Shown here piece after piece: positions 25,191 to 33,834 of a stretch of DNA of 64,000 nucleotides. A program made the position numbers and the translations under genes. The stretch's first letter is position 1. Each line of letters opens with the position of its first letter. Under the pieces are notes generated by a model. That model did not search any database, had not been told where the DNA came from, and was given only the letters and a program-made list of their open reading frames with translations. This stretch comes from Flavobacterium caeni (GTDB lineage: Bacteria; Bacteroidota; Bacteroidia; Flavobacteriales; Flavobacteriaceae), in the NCBI RefSeq assembly GCF_900101895.1, contig NZ_FMVF01000004.1:124001-188000 (forward strand). The letters run 5' to 3'.

Positions 25191-26993
25191 TTATTCATCC
25201 TTTTCGGTTAATTTTCTTTCCAATTCCGCCTGAAATTCTTCCATCACCGGCTTCACCGTGCTCTCGGGCAAATCGGCGATGCGGATGTACATCAATCCGT
25301 CGACGGCATTGTTGAACAAAGGATCGACGTTGAATGCAATCACACGCGCGTTTTGCTTGATGTATTTTTTGATGAGCACAGGCAGGCGCAAATTCCCCGG
25401 TTCGATCTCGTCGATGATCTTGTCGAATTTGTTGAGGTCGGCTTCGGCTTCGTTGAACACAAAATCCTTGTCGGCATCTTTCAATTTCACCTTGAATTCC
25501 TTTTTCGGGTACACATACTGCGCCACATACGGGTCGTAATAATGCGACTTCATGAACTCGATCATCAGCGATTTCGAGAAATTCGAAAACTGGTTCGAGA
25601 TGCTCACGCCACCAATCAAATACTTGTGGTCGGGGTAACGCAACGTACAATGCACGATGCCTTTCCAGAGCAGGAACAGCGGCATCGGTTTTTGCTGGTA
25701 TTCGCCCACGATGAACGCGCGGCCCATTTCGATCGACTTGCTCATCATGTCGAACAGCTCGGGCTCGAACCTGAACAATTCTTGCAGGTAAAATCCGTCT
25801 ATGCCGTACTTCTTGAAAATCTCGGTGCCCATGCCCATACGGTAGGCGCCCGCAATTTCCTTGGCGTCGTCGTCCCACAAAAACATGTGGTGGTAGTATT
25901 TGTCGTATTGGTCGAGGTCCAAAGATTCGTTGGTGCCTTCGCCCACTTCGCGGAACGTTATCTCGCGCAAACGCCCGATCTCGTGCAAAATGTTCGGGAT
26001 CTTGCCCGCCTCGGTCAAAAACACCTCGTAGTTCTTGCTTTGCGTGAGTCGGCAGTCGGTTTTGCGCAGCATCTCGACTTCAGACAGCATCTTTTCCTTG
26101 CTGGCCGCGGCCACGATTTTTTTAGGGTTTTTTTGCAGCTTGAGGTTTTGACTGTTCAAAAACGATTCGTCTTTTTCGAACGCATTCGAAAGCATGTAGG
26201 TTTTTTTGCGTAGGAAATCTGAGTACGACTCGAGCGTTTGGTGCTCGTTCTGTTCGGCCACCGAAATGGGTTTGCCGATACGCACCTTGATCACGCGGTC
26301 TTTTTGCGTGAGCAATTCCGAAGGCAACTTGGCCGTGCGCAACGTGTCGTTGATTTTCGAAAGCATGTAAAAAAACTTGCTGTTCTTGGCGTGAAAATAA
26401 ATCGGGACCACAGGCACCTGCGCCTTGCGGATGACCTTGATCGCGCCCTCTTCCCATTCCTTGTCTACCATCAGTTTGCCGTCTTTGTAGGTCGATACCT
26501 CGCCCGCGGGAAACATGCCCAGCGGTTTGCCGTCGCTCAAATGGCGCAACGTTTCCTTGAGTCCGATGACGCTCGACTTGGCGCCTTTCAAATTTTCGAA
26601 CGGATTCACCGGCATGATGAACGGCTTGAGCGGTTCGATGCGGTGCAGCAAAAAGTTGGCGATGATTTTGAAATTGGGTTCGCGCTCGAGCATGAGTTTG
26701 AGCAGCAAAATTCCGTCTACGCCACCCAACGGATGGTTGGAGATCGTGATGTACGAGCCGTCTTTGGGCAACCTTTTGAGGTCTTCTTCGGGGATTTCGA
26801 ATTTGATCTGGAATTCGTCGATCACCGAATTCAGGAAATCGATTCCGGGCTCGTCCTTGTGTCTGTTGTAGATTTTGTTCAGGGTAGATATTTTGAGCGC
26901 CTTCATCAGCATCCAACCGGCAAATGTTCCGAAAACTCCGTATTTTTCAGCGTTGATCGCCTTGGCGACCTCTTTGGCGGTTACTAAACCCAT
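25191..26993 (-). CDS. Bifunctional OlsF-type acyltransferase (PlsC domain plus GNAT domain)
   Basis: The protein has 600 residues. The N-terminal half is a lysophospholipid acyltransferase-like O-acyltransferase: SNHPLGGVDG (His87, Asp93) and MFPAGEVSTYKDGK. The C-terminal half (~320-560) is a GNAT-type N-acyltransferase of the OlsB group (EITFREVGEGTNESLDLDQYD, MGRAFIVGEYQ). Fusions of this kind make ornithine or glycine aminolipids in Bacteroidota. The amino acid used cannot be told from sequence. The start at 26993 is supported by the promoter box at 27020-27027. Confidence 0.85.
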   Translation of the reverse strand: MGLVTAKEVAKAINAEKYGVFGTFAGWMLMKALKISTLNKIYNRHKDEPGIDFLNSVIDEFQIKFEIPEEDLKRLPKDGSYITISNHPLGGVDGILLLKLMLEREPNFKIIANFLLHRIEPLKPFIMPVNPFENLKGAKSSVIGLKETLRHLSDGKPLGMFPAGEVSTYKDGKLMVDKEWEEGAIKVIRKAQVPVVPIYFHAKNSKFFYMLSKINDTLRTAKLPSELLTQKDRVIKVRIGKPISVAEQNEHQTLESYSDFLRKKTYMLSNAFEKDESFLNSQNLKLQKNPKKIVAAASKEKMLSEVEMLRKTDCRLTQSKNYEVFLTEAGKIPNILHEIGRLREITFREVGEGTNESLDLDQYDKYYHHMFLWDDDAKEIAGAYRMGMGTEIFKKYGIDGFYLQELFRFEPELFDMMSKSIEMGRAFIVGEYQQKPMPLFLLWKGIVHCTLRYPDHKYLIGGVSISNQFSNFSKSLMIEFMKSHYYDPYVAQYVYPKKEFKVKLKDADKDFVFNEAEADLNKFDKIIDEIEPGNLRLPVLIKKYIKQNARVIAFNVDPLFNNAVDGLMYIRIADLPESTVKPVMEEFQAELERKLTEKDE

Positions 26994-27019
26994 CGATTGT
27001 TTGTTTTTGGTGCTCCGGG

Positions 27020-27027
27020 CAAAGATA
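27020..27027 (-). promoter_or_regulatory. -7 box TATCTTTG
   Basis: Exact TAnnTTTG on the minus strand, 26 bp before the acyltransferase ATG; it excludes an upstream in-frame start at 27059. Confidence 0.65.
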
Positions 27028-27080
27028 GCAAAAAACGCCAATTTGCCAGTTTTTTGCAAGCGATAGTTTCACTTTTTTAC

Positions 27081-27088
27081 TACTTTTG
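27081..27088 (+). promoter_or_regulatory. -7 box TACTTTTG
   Basis: Exact TAnnTTTG match 22 bp before the exonuclease III ATG at 27111. Confidence 0.65.
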
Positions 27089-27110
27089 AAAACCCAATTT
27101 GTACAACCAA

Positions 27111-27872
27111 ATGAGAATCATTTCCTACAACGTCAACGGCATACGCGCGGCGATCAACAAGGGGTTTATCGAATGGCTCAAGGCCACCGATCCCGATGTG
27201 ATTTGCCTGCAAGAAATCAAGGCCGTTCAAGAGCAAATTCCCACGCTCGACTTTGAACTCGCGGGCTATCCGTACCATTACTGGTATCCGGCCAACAAAA
27301 AAGGCTACAGCGGCGTGGCCATCCTCTCGAAAATCAAACCCGATCACGTGGCTTTCGGTACCGGCATCGAGCACATGGATTTTGAAGGCCGTAACATCCG
27401 CGCCGATTTTGGCGACATTTCGGTCATGAGTTTTTACATGCCCAGCGGCACCAACGCCGTGCGCATCCCGCACAAATTCATGTACATGGACGATTTTCAA
27501 GGCTACATCCGCGGACTGCGCAAGGATCATCCGAACCTTGTGGTGTGCGGCGACTACAACATTTGCCACCAGGCCATCGACATACACGATCCGGTGCGCA
27601 ACAAGAACGTGTCGGGGTTTTTGCCCGAAGAGCGCAGTTGGCTCGACGGGTTCATCAACGAAGGATTCATCGACAGTTTCCGCCATTTCAACAAAGACCC
27701 GCACCATTACACGTGGTGGAGCAATTTCGGCAACGCGCGCGCGAACAACAAAGGCTGGCGCATCGACTATATTTTGGTCAGCAAGCCGCTCGAAAACCGT
27801 CTCAAACGCGCCGTGATTTTGCCCGAGGCCAAACATTCGGACCATTGCCCGATTTTGGCCGAGATTGACTAG
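27111..27872 (+). CDS. xth: Exodeoxyribonuclease III (AP endonuclease family)
   Basis: The 253-residue Mg-dependent nuclease cleaves at abasic sites and degrades 3' ends in base-excision repair. It shows MRIISYNVNGIRAA, VICLQEIKA (metal Glu), CGDYNICH, WWSNFGNARANNKGWRIDYIL and the terminal SDHCPILAEID (catalytic Asp-His). ATG at 27111 was chosen over the in-frame TTG at 27099 because it starts the conserved strand. It is followed by a dispersed hairpin repeat. Confidence 0.95.
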   Translation: MRIISYNVNGIRAAINKGFIEWLKATDPDVICLQEIKAVQEQIPTLDFELAGYPYHYWYPANKKGYSGVAILSKIKPDHVAFGTGIEHMDFEGRNIRADFGDISVMSFYMPSGTNAVRIPHKFMYMDDFQGYIRGLRKDHPNLVVCGDYNICHQAIDIHDPVRNKNVSGFLPEERSWLDGFINEGFIDSFRHFNKDPHHYTWWSNFGNARANNKGWRIDYILVSKPLENRLKRAVILPEAKHSDHCPILAEID

Positions 27873-27957
27873 GAGCCATTTCCCGCTTTGCACTGCAATC
27901 TTTTTAACTGCGCGTTGCTCCGTTAAAAAGGATTTCCGTTTCAATCGGGGCTAGGGC
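27873..27957 (+). repeat. Dispersed hairpin repeat, copy 4
   Basis: It opens TTTCCCGCTTTGCACTGC, then ATCTTTTTAAC, a loop, GTTAAAAAGGAT and closes TCAATCGGGGCTAGGG. The stem sequence differs from other copies but stays paired. Confidence 0.8.
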
Positions 27958-28002
27958 ATCCCACAACAAAGAACATTACCATAACCAGATAAAGTAAAAA
28001 CC

Positions 28003-28962
28003 ATGATCAAACGATTATCCATTTTGACGCTCGCGCTTGTGTTGGGCACGTCGTGCGTCTCGAAAAAAGTCTACAACGAACTCGAAGAAAAATACGCCAA
28101 CCTGCGCAAGGAAAACCGCAAATTGCAGGACGAAGGCAAGGATTGCGAAAAAGAAAAAAACAAGCTCGACCTGGATTACAAGGCGCTCCAAGCCGAACTC
28201 GCAAAGACCAAAACCGAGCGCGACAAGCTCTCGAACGATTATAAATCGGCGAGCAACAACCTGGCGGCGCTGCAATCGTCTTATGATGCGTTGTCCAAAA
28301 ACTCCGACGACGCGCTCGCGGCCAACATGAACAAGAACCGTGATTTGCTCGCCCAACTCGAGGACAAGGAAAAAGCACTCGCGGCCGAGAAGTCGCGCTT
28401 GGACAAACTGCGCAACGACCTCGACGATTCGTCACGTCGTTTGGCCGAACTCGAAAACATGATGGCCAGCAAGGAAGCGGCCATGAAAAAACTCAAGGAA
28501 ACACTGTCTAAGGCGCTCAATAATTTCGAAGGCAAGGGTCTTACGGTACAACAAAAGAACGGCAAAGTCTATGTGTCGATGGAGAACAAATTGCTGTTCT
28601 CGTCGGGCAGCTGGGCCGTGGGCACCGAAGGCCGCAAAGCCGTTGTCGAGGTGGGCAAGGTGTTGGGCGACAACCCCGACATCTCGGTACTCATCGAAGG
28701 CCACACCGACGACGATGCCTATTCTGGCTCGGGCCCGATTGCCGACAACTGGGATTTATCGACCAAGCGCGCTACGGCCATCGTATCGATCCTGGCCGAA
28801 AACAAAAAGGTGGTCAAATCAAACCTGACCGCCGCGGGCCGCAGCGAGTATGCACCCATCATGCCGAACACCACGGCCGAGGGAAAATCAAAGAACCGTC
28901 GCATCGAAATCATCCTGACGCCACAGTTGGATGAGATTTCAAAGATGCTCAACGAATTGTAA
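28003..28962 (+). CDS. OmpA family lipoprotein with periplasmic coiled coil
   Basis: The protein has 319 residues. The lipoprotein signal ends LVLGTSC (Cys18). A long heptad-rich coiled coil follows (~20-180, Lys/Glu/Leu-rich). The C-terminal OmpA-like peptidoglycan-binding domain shows LLFSSGSWAVGTEGRKA, ISVLIEGHTDDDAY and the AAGRSEYAPIMPNTTAEGKSKNRRIEI block. It tethers the outer membrane to the cell wall across the periplasm. Confidence 0.9.
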   Translation: MIKRLSILTLALVLGTSCVSKKVYNELEEKYANLRKENRKLQDEGKDCEKEKNKLDLDYKALQAELAKTKTERDKLSNDYKSASNNLAALQSSYDALSKNSDDALAANMNKNRDLLAQLEDKEKALAAEKSRLDKLRNDLDDSSRRLAELENMMASKEAAMKKLKETLSKALNNFEGKGLTVQQKNGKVYVSMENKLLFSSGSWAVGTEGRKAVVEVGKVLGDNPDISVLIEGHTDDDAYSGSGPIADNWDLSTKRATAIVSILAENKKVVKSNLTAAGRSEYAPIMPNTTAEGKSKNRRIEIILTPQLDEISKMLNEL

Positions 28963-28999
28963 AGAATCACTAAAAAAAAACAAGCAAACAAATAAACAA

Positions 29000-29695
29000 A
29001 TGAAGAAGATAATCAAACGCATTGCACCGGAATGGCTGTTGAAATGGTACAGGGTCAGGGATGTGTCAAAGTTTAAGAACAAAAGTACTGGAGAAGTTTT
29101 CACTCAGATTTATAACAGCAATTATTGGAAGAGTTCTGAAAGCGCGTCTGGGACGGGATCGGAGCTTGAACAAACCAAGACGTTGCGAAGCGACATCGCG
29201 CAACTCATAAACGACAAACAGATCAAGTCTATTTTAGACTTGCCATGCGGCGATTTTAAGTGGATGCAGCATGTTGACCTGTCCGACGTAAAGTATACAG
29301 GTGCAGATATCGTGGAAGAATTGATTGTTAAAAACAAGCAAAAATACGAAAACGAGAACAGGGAGTTTAAGGTAATCAACCTGATCGAAGATCCGCTGCC
29401 TTTAAACGATATGATTATGGTTCGGGATTGTCTGGTGCATTTGTCCGAAGCCGATATTTTGAAAGCATTGGCCAATATCAAATCCTCGGGCTGTAAGTAT
29501 TTGTTCACGACCACCTTTCCGGAACAGCGAGAAAATCACAATATTGTCACGGGCGGATGGAGAAAGATCAACCTGCAGCTGCCACCGTTCAATTTGCCAA
29601 CCCCGATAGTGATCATCAACGAAAATTGTACCGAAGGGGTAAAAGGGGAATACAAAGACAAATCGATGGGGCTTTGGGAAGTCAGTAAAATTTAA
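29000..29695 (+). CDS. Class I SAM-dependent methyltransferase
   Basis: The 231-residue protein begins MKKIIKRIAPEWLLKWY. SAM-binding motif I is SILDLPCGDFKWM; YTGADIVEEL and VRDCLVHLSEADIL follow. The family is unspecified; similar proteins occur in glycan biosynthesis loci, but no such locus is seen here. ATG at 29000 was chosen because the frame upstream overlaps the OmpA gene and is unlike a protein. The DNA is AT-richer than the flanks, which may indicate acquisition. Confidence 0.78.
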   Translation: MKKIIKRIAPEWLLKWYRVRDVSKFKNKSTGEVFTQIYNSNYWKSSESASGTGSELEQTKTLRSDIAQLINDKQIKSILDLPCGDFKWMQHVDLSDVKYTGADIVEELIVKNKQKYENENREFKVINLIEDPLPLNDMIMVRDCLVHLSEADILKALANIKSSGCKYLFTTTFPEQRENHNIVTGGWRKINLQLPPFNLPTPIVIINENCTEGVKGEYKDKSMGLWEVSKI

Positions 29696-29769
29696 TACAA
29701 AATTGAAAATCGGCGTGCCGGCGGTTGGAGAAAAGCTTTTTTCCAAACCCGGCACGTCTTACCTTTTGA

Positions 29770-30807
29770 ATGACACACACCAACTTACCCAACACGACGG
29801 TCAAAGTAAGCAGCATTTGCCTTGGCACGATGACTTTTGGCCGACAGAACACAGAACAAGAAGGGCATGAACAAATTGACTTTGCGGTAGAAAGAGGCGT
29901 CAATTTTATTGATACAGCCGAGATGTATCCCGTTCCGGCGCACGAGCCTACTTATGGCGCAACCGAAAAGATCATTGGGAGCTGGCTCAAGAAATCCGGC
30001 AAGAGAAGTGAAATTGTGTTGGCCACCAAAATCGCAGGTGCTAATCGCGGACTGCCGTTCATCCGACAGGATTTGGGTTTCAATGAACAAACGATACGCG
30101 AATCGGTAGAGAAAAGCCTGGCGCGTCTGCAAACGGACTACATCGATTTGTACCAATTGCATTGGCCCGAGCGCAAGGTCAACTTCTTTGGGCAGCGTGC
30201 GTTCAGGCCCGAGGAAGATGCGTGGCAGGACAACATCCAATCGGTTTTGGAAGTTTTCAAAAGCTTGATTGCAGAAGGCAAGATCAGACACATCGGGGTT
30301 TCGAACGAGACGCCTTGGGGCATCATGCGGTTTCTCGAGGAAAGCAACAAACACAATCTACCTAGGATTGTCACCACGCAAAATCCGTATTCGCTTGTGA
30401 ACCGAACGTTCGAGATGAACCTGGCCGAAGTCGCTTACCGGGAAAATGTTGGGTTGTTGGCCTATTCGCCGTTGGCTTTCGGGTTGTTGTCCGGAAAATA
30501 CGCAGCCGAAATTCAAGATCCGAACGCGCGCCTGAACCTGTTCCCGAATTTTACACGCTACAATTCGCAGTCCACACGCGAGGCGTCAAAATTGTACCAG
30601 CAAATTGCTTCCGATTTTGGACTATCGCTCGCACAGATGGCATTGGCGTTTGTCCAAAAACAATCCTTTGTAACCAGTACGATTATCGGGGCGACCAACA
30701 TTAGGCAATTGTCCGAGAACATCGCATCGCATCAAATCGCGCTATCCGAATCGGTAATCAAGGAGATAGAAAAGGTGCAAAACCGCTTTCCCGATCCTGC
30801 ACCTTGA
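29770..30807 (+). CDS. NADP(H)-dependent aldo/keto reductase, Tas-like
   Basis: The 345-residue protein runs close to the E. coli Tas pattern: SSICLGTMTFGRQNTEQEGH, NFIDTAEMYPVP, LYQLHWPERKVNFFG, HIGVSNETPWGIMRFLEES and TTQNPYSLVNRTFE. The catalytic tetrad Asp, Tyr, Lys (LATKIAG) and His (QLHWPE) is present. It is a cytoplasmic carbonyl reductase of unknown natural substrate. The stop is 1 bp from the stop of the convergent sugar dehydrogenase gene. Confidence 0.9.
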   Translation: MTHTNLPNTTVKVSSICLGTMTFGRQNTEQEGHEQIDFAVERGVNFIDTAEMYPVPAHEPTYGATEKIIGSWLKKSGKRSEIVLATKIAGANRGLPFIRQDLGFNEQTIRESVEKSLARLQTDYIDLYQLHWPERKVNFFGQRAFRPEEDAWQDNIQSVLEVFKSLIAEGKIRHIGVSNETPWGIMRFLEESNKHNLPRIVTTQNPYSLVNRTFEMNLAEVAYRENVGLLAYSPLAFGLLSGKYAAEIQDPNARLNLFPNFTRYNSQSTREASKLYQQIASDFGLSLAQMALAFVQKQSFVTSTIIGATNIRQLSENIASHQIALSESVIKEIEKVQNRFPDPAP

Positions 30808-30808
30808 T

Positions 30809-32197
30809 TTATTTTGCGATGACCATTTTTGCACTCGAAATCGAGCCAGCATTGTCGGTAACCGACAATATGTAAACACCGTTTTGGAGCGATGAGGTAT
30901 AAATTTGTGTCGCTTCTGATTCAAGTTTTTGACTCAGCAACAATTTCCCTTGCAGGTCGATCAGGTTGGCTTGCGCCGGATAGTTGTTGTTGTTGAGCTT
31001 GACCGAAATTTCTGAAGACGCCGGATTTGGCAACGCGGTAAAACCAAATTTATCGAAGCCAGTGGTGTGCAGATTTGCATCGATAATCTTGTAAATGCCG
31101 CTCGAACCTGCGACATACAATTCACCGCTTGAATCTTCACCGAGAGTCATGAAATAGTAGGGGTCGCCCGTAAACGTTTCCGAAGTGGTAATGACGCCTG
31201 TGGTTACGTCGGCGGCAAAGATGTTATTGGCGCACAAATCGGCGAAAATGTATTTGTTTTGTAAATCTGGATAAGTCGTTCCGGAGTAGGCATATCCACC
31301 GATAATCGAACATCTGTTGGATGTATGTGCATACGTAGTAAGCGGGAAAGTCACCTCTGATGTCGGAAGCCCGCAGTTCACAAAATTGGTAACACCTTCA
31401 TAGCAACTCCATCCATAGTTGAGTCCGGCCTGGCCAGATCCCACATGGTTGATTTCCTCCCAACTGGACTCGCCCACATCGGCAATCCACAATGTTCCGT
31501 CCTGACGATCGAAGGAATATTTCCACGGATTTCTCAAACCAACTGCCCAAATTTCATCGTTGCCTTCGACACCAACAAAAGGGTTTCCCGGCGGGATGGT
31601 GTAAGGGACGGCCTGGCTTGAATTGCTTACGTCTATGCGCAACATCTTTCCTAAATTCAAATTGATATCTTGGGCGTGGGGTAACGGCCAGGTGTTGTTT
31701 CCATCGCCTACCCCGAGATACAAATAACCGTCGGGGCCAAATCTCAAGGTTCCGCCGTTGTGAACACCCAGCGCGTGCGGGATTGCCATGATGATCAAGC
31801 TGCTATCGGGAAGCGCAAGGTTTGCATTTTCGGGATTGCGGGTGTAGCGTGCTATGGTTACATCGCCCGCAGGCATACTGGTGTAACAAATGTAGAAATA
31901 GCCATTGGTCGCGTATTGAGGATCAAAAGCCAGACCCAATAAACCGCGTTCAGACCCCGTCATGATGATGCTACTCGGGACGGTCAAAAAGTCAACCGGA
32001 TTTACGGTTCCGTCAGGATTGACGATTCGGATCCTGCCTGCCCACTCTACAACAAAAAGCCTGTTGTCGCCGGCATTCGCAATTTCTACGGGTGTGTTAA
32101 AACCGTTCGCGAATGGAACTATGTTGATACTCTGCGCAAAAAAAGGAGCGGAAATTAATAAAAAGAGTAAATAAAAAAGCGCGTCTGTTTTTTTCAT
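30809..32197 (-). CDS. Secreted PQQ-dependent glucose/sorbosone dehydrogenase-like protein with T9SS domain (1)
   Basis: The 462-residue protein has a signal peptide (MKKTDALFYLLFLLISAPFFA) and a six-bladed beta-propeller of the GSDH/YliI type. Features are ERGLLGLAFDPQYATNGYFY, HNGGTLRFGPDGYLYLGVGD, EIWAVGLRNPWKYSFDRQDG and LNYGWSCYEG. A type A T9SS sorting domain follows (FTALPNPASSEISVKLNN to SSAKMVIAK). It probably oxidises sugars extracellularly with PQQ, if the cofactor is available. It is a tandem paralogue of 32344-33747. Confidence 0.9.
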   Translation of the reverse strand: MKKTDALFYLLFLLISAPFFAQSINIVPFANGFNTPVEIANAGDNRLFVVEWAGRIRIVNPDGTVNPVDFLTVPSSIIMTGSERGLLGLAFDPQYATNGYFYICYTSMPAGDVTIARYTRNPENANLALPDSSLIIMAIPHALGVHNGGTLRFGPDGYLYLGVGDGNNTWPLPHAQDINLNLGKMLRIDVSNSSQAVPYTIPPGNPFVGVEGNDEIWAVGLRNPWKYSFDRQDGTLWIADVGESSWEEINHVGSGQAGLNYGWSCYEGVTNFVNCGLPTSEVTFPLTTYAHTSNRCSIIGGYAYSGTTYPDLQNKYIFADLCANNIFAADVTTGVITTSETFTGDPYYFMTLGEDSSGELYVAGSSGIYKIIDANLHTTGFDKFGFTALPNPASSEISVKLNNNNYPAQANLIDLQGKLLLSQKLESEATQIYTSSLQNGVYILSVTDNAGSISSAKMVIAK

Positions 32198-32286
32198 AGG
32201 ATTTGGGTTTTCAAACGCGAAGTTAGTAAAACGTTGACAATTTTAATTCAAAAACTATGGAAACGGCTTTTTTTGGGTAGGAGAAT

Positions 32287-32319
32287 AAAAAAATGCGGTC
32301 TTTCTATTAAACCGCATTT
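32287..32319 (-). terminator. Terminator between the two dehydrogenase genes
   Basis: On the minus strand AAATGCGGT pairs with ACCGCATTT and is followed by a T-run, just after the stop of the upstream paralogue. The two genes are therefore probably separate transcripts. Confidence 0.75.
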
Positions 32320-32343
32320 AAATTTATGTTCCTTGGTATTTAC

Positions 32344-33747
32344 TCAATGCGTAATTCCCAATTTTGAAGTGGTTTTACCCCCCCTGTTGTCGGTTGCATT
32401 GACCAAATAAATTCCGCCGGCCAACGGTCCGGTGGGAATGGCTGTGAACTCCGACTCGATTTGCTGGTCATGTACTACCTTTCCGCTTGCGTCTACGATT
32501 TTGATATGGACCGGGTAGTTTGCACTGGCGATTTTGACAAAAAACTCCGAATCCGAGGGGTTTGGTTTGATCTCCATGGTGGTCGTCGCGAATTGGTCAA
32601 CCGCCAACGAAGTATCGGTAATCCTGTAAATTTTCCCCAGCGCTGCCGAAGCAATGTACAATTCGCCGTTCATGTCTTCGCCCAACGACGTCCAGCTAAA
32701 ACCGGGATTGTTCGGATTGCCCGTCGAGAAATTCGCCGAGTAGGTAATCGCATTGGTGTTGACGTTCACCATCCCGATCCGGTTCAAACACAAATCGGCA
32801 AAAAAGTATTTGTCCTGCATGTTCGGATAGGTGGTCCCAGTATACCGGTAGCCTCCCGTGACTGAGCACGCGCCGCCCGAATGGGAATACGTAGCCACAG
32901 GAAACGTATAGGTCACGTTCGGATTCGCGCATCCTGGCGAATACACCGCGTTGCCTTCGTAACATTTCCATCCGTAGTTGAGTCCGGCGGTGGTCGAGGT
33001 CACGTGGTTGATTTCCTCGATCGCATTCTGGCCCACATCGGCAATCCACAAATCGCCGTTGCCCCGGTCGAACGAAAACTTCCACGGATTGCGAAGTCCG
33101 GTGGCCCAAATTTCGTCGTTGCCATCGGCGTTGACAAATGGGTTGTCGGCAGGGTTGCTGTACGGAATATTGCCGTTGGGCGTGTCTACGTCTATGCGCA
33201 GCATTTTGCCCAGGTTGTCGTTGATGTTTTGCGCGCGGTTGCCCGGATCGCCGCCGCTTCCGCCGTCGCCCATGCCAATGTAGAGGTAGCCGTCTGGGCC
33301 AAATTTGATGGTTCCGCCGTTGTGGTTGCTGAACGGTTGCGCAATGGTGATGAAAGGCGTTCCGGTGGTGAGCGCCAAATCGGGGTTGTTCGGATCAACC
33401 GAATAGCGTGCGACAACCGTTGCCCCGTCGCCGCTGCGCGTATAGTTCACAAAGAAATAGCCGTTGGTGGCATACTCAGGATGGAACGCAAGCCCCAACA
33501 GTCCGCGTTCGCCGCCTGTGCTGATCGTGGATGTGGTCAAGGTCAGGAAGTTGTTGGGTTTGACCGTACCGTCGGCATTGAGGATACGGATCGCACCCGA
33601 TTGCTGCACGACAAACAAACGCGAATCGCCGGCATGCGCTATGGCGACGGGTCCTGAGAGCCCGGTGGCAAATTCGGGGATTGCGATGGTCTGCGCAACC
33701 GAACTTACCGATAGTGCAAAAAGCAATAAGGTAATTTTAGTTTTCAT
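32344..33747 (-). CDS. Secreted PQQ-dependent glucose/sorbosone dehydrogenase-like protein with T9SS domain (2)
   Basis: The 467-residue paralogue of the previous entry has the same order: a signal peptide (MKTKITLLLFALSVSSVAQ), propeller blades with GGERGLLGLAFHPEYATNGY, FSNHNGGTIKFGPDGYLYIG, EIWATGLRNPWKFSFDRGNG and LNYGWKCYEG, then a T9SS domain ending GGKTTSKLGITH. Both copies share the bases around the start codon (the complement of CATAGGATT), consistent with tandem duplication followed by divergence. Confidence 0.9.
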   Translation of the reverse strand: MKTKITLLLFALSVSSVAQTIAIPEFATGLSGPVAIAHAGDSRLFVVQQSGAIRILNADGTVKPNNFLTLTTSTISTGGERGLLGLAFHPEYATNGYFFVNYTRSGDGATVVARYSVDPNNPDLALTTGTPFITIAQPFSNHNGGTIKFGPDGYLYIGMGDGGSGGDPGNRAQNINDNLGKMLRIDVDTPNGNIPYSNPADNPFVNADGNDEIWATGLRNPWKFSFDRGNGDLWIADVGQNAIEEINHVTSTTAGLNYGWKCYEGNAVYSPGCANPNVTYTFPVATYSHSGGACSVTGGYRYTGTTYPNMQDKYFFADLCLNRIGMVNVNTNAITYSANFSTGNPNNPGFSWTSLGEDMNGELYIASAALGKIYRITDTSLAVDQFATTTMEIKPNPSDSEFFVKIASANYPVHIKIVDASGKVVHDQQIESEFTAIPTGPLAGGIYLVNATDNRGGKTTSKLGITH

Positions 33748-33834
33748 AGGATTGGTATTTGATTAGAAAGTAAATGTAAACAATATTTGTCCAATCGATT
33801 ACAGATTGAAAACGAATACCTTACACGATTTCCA

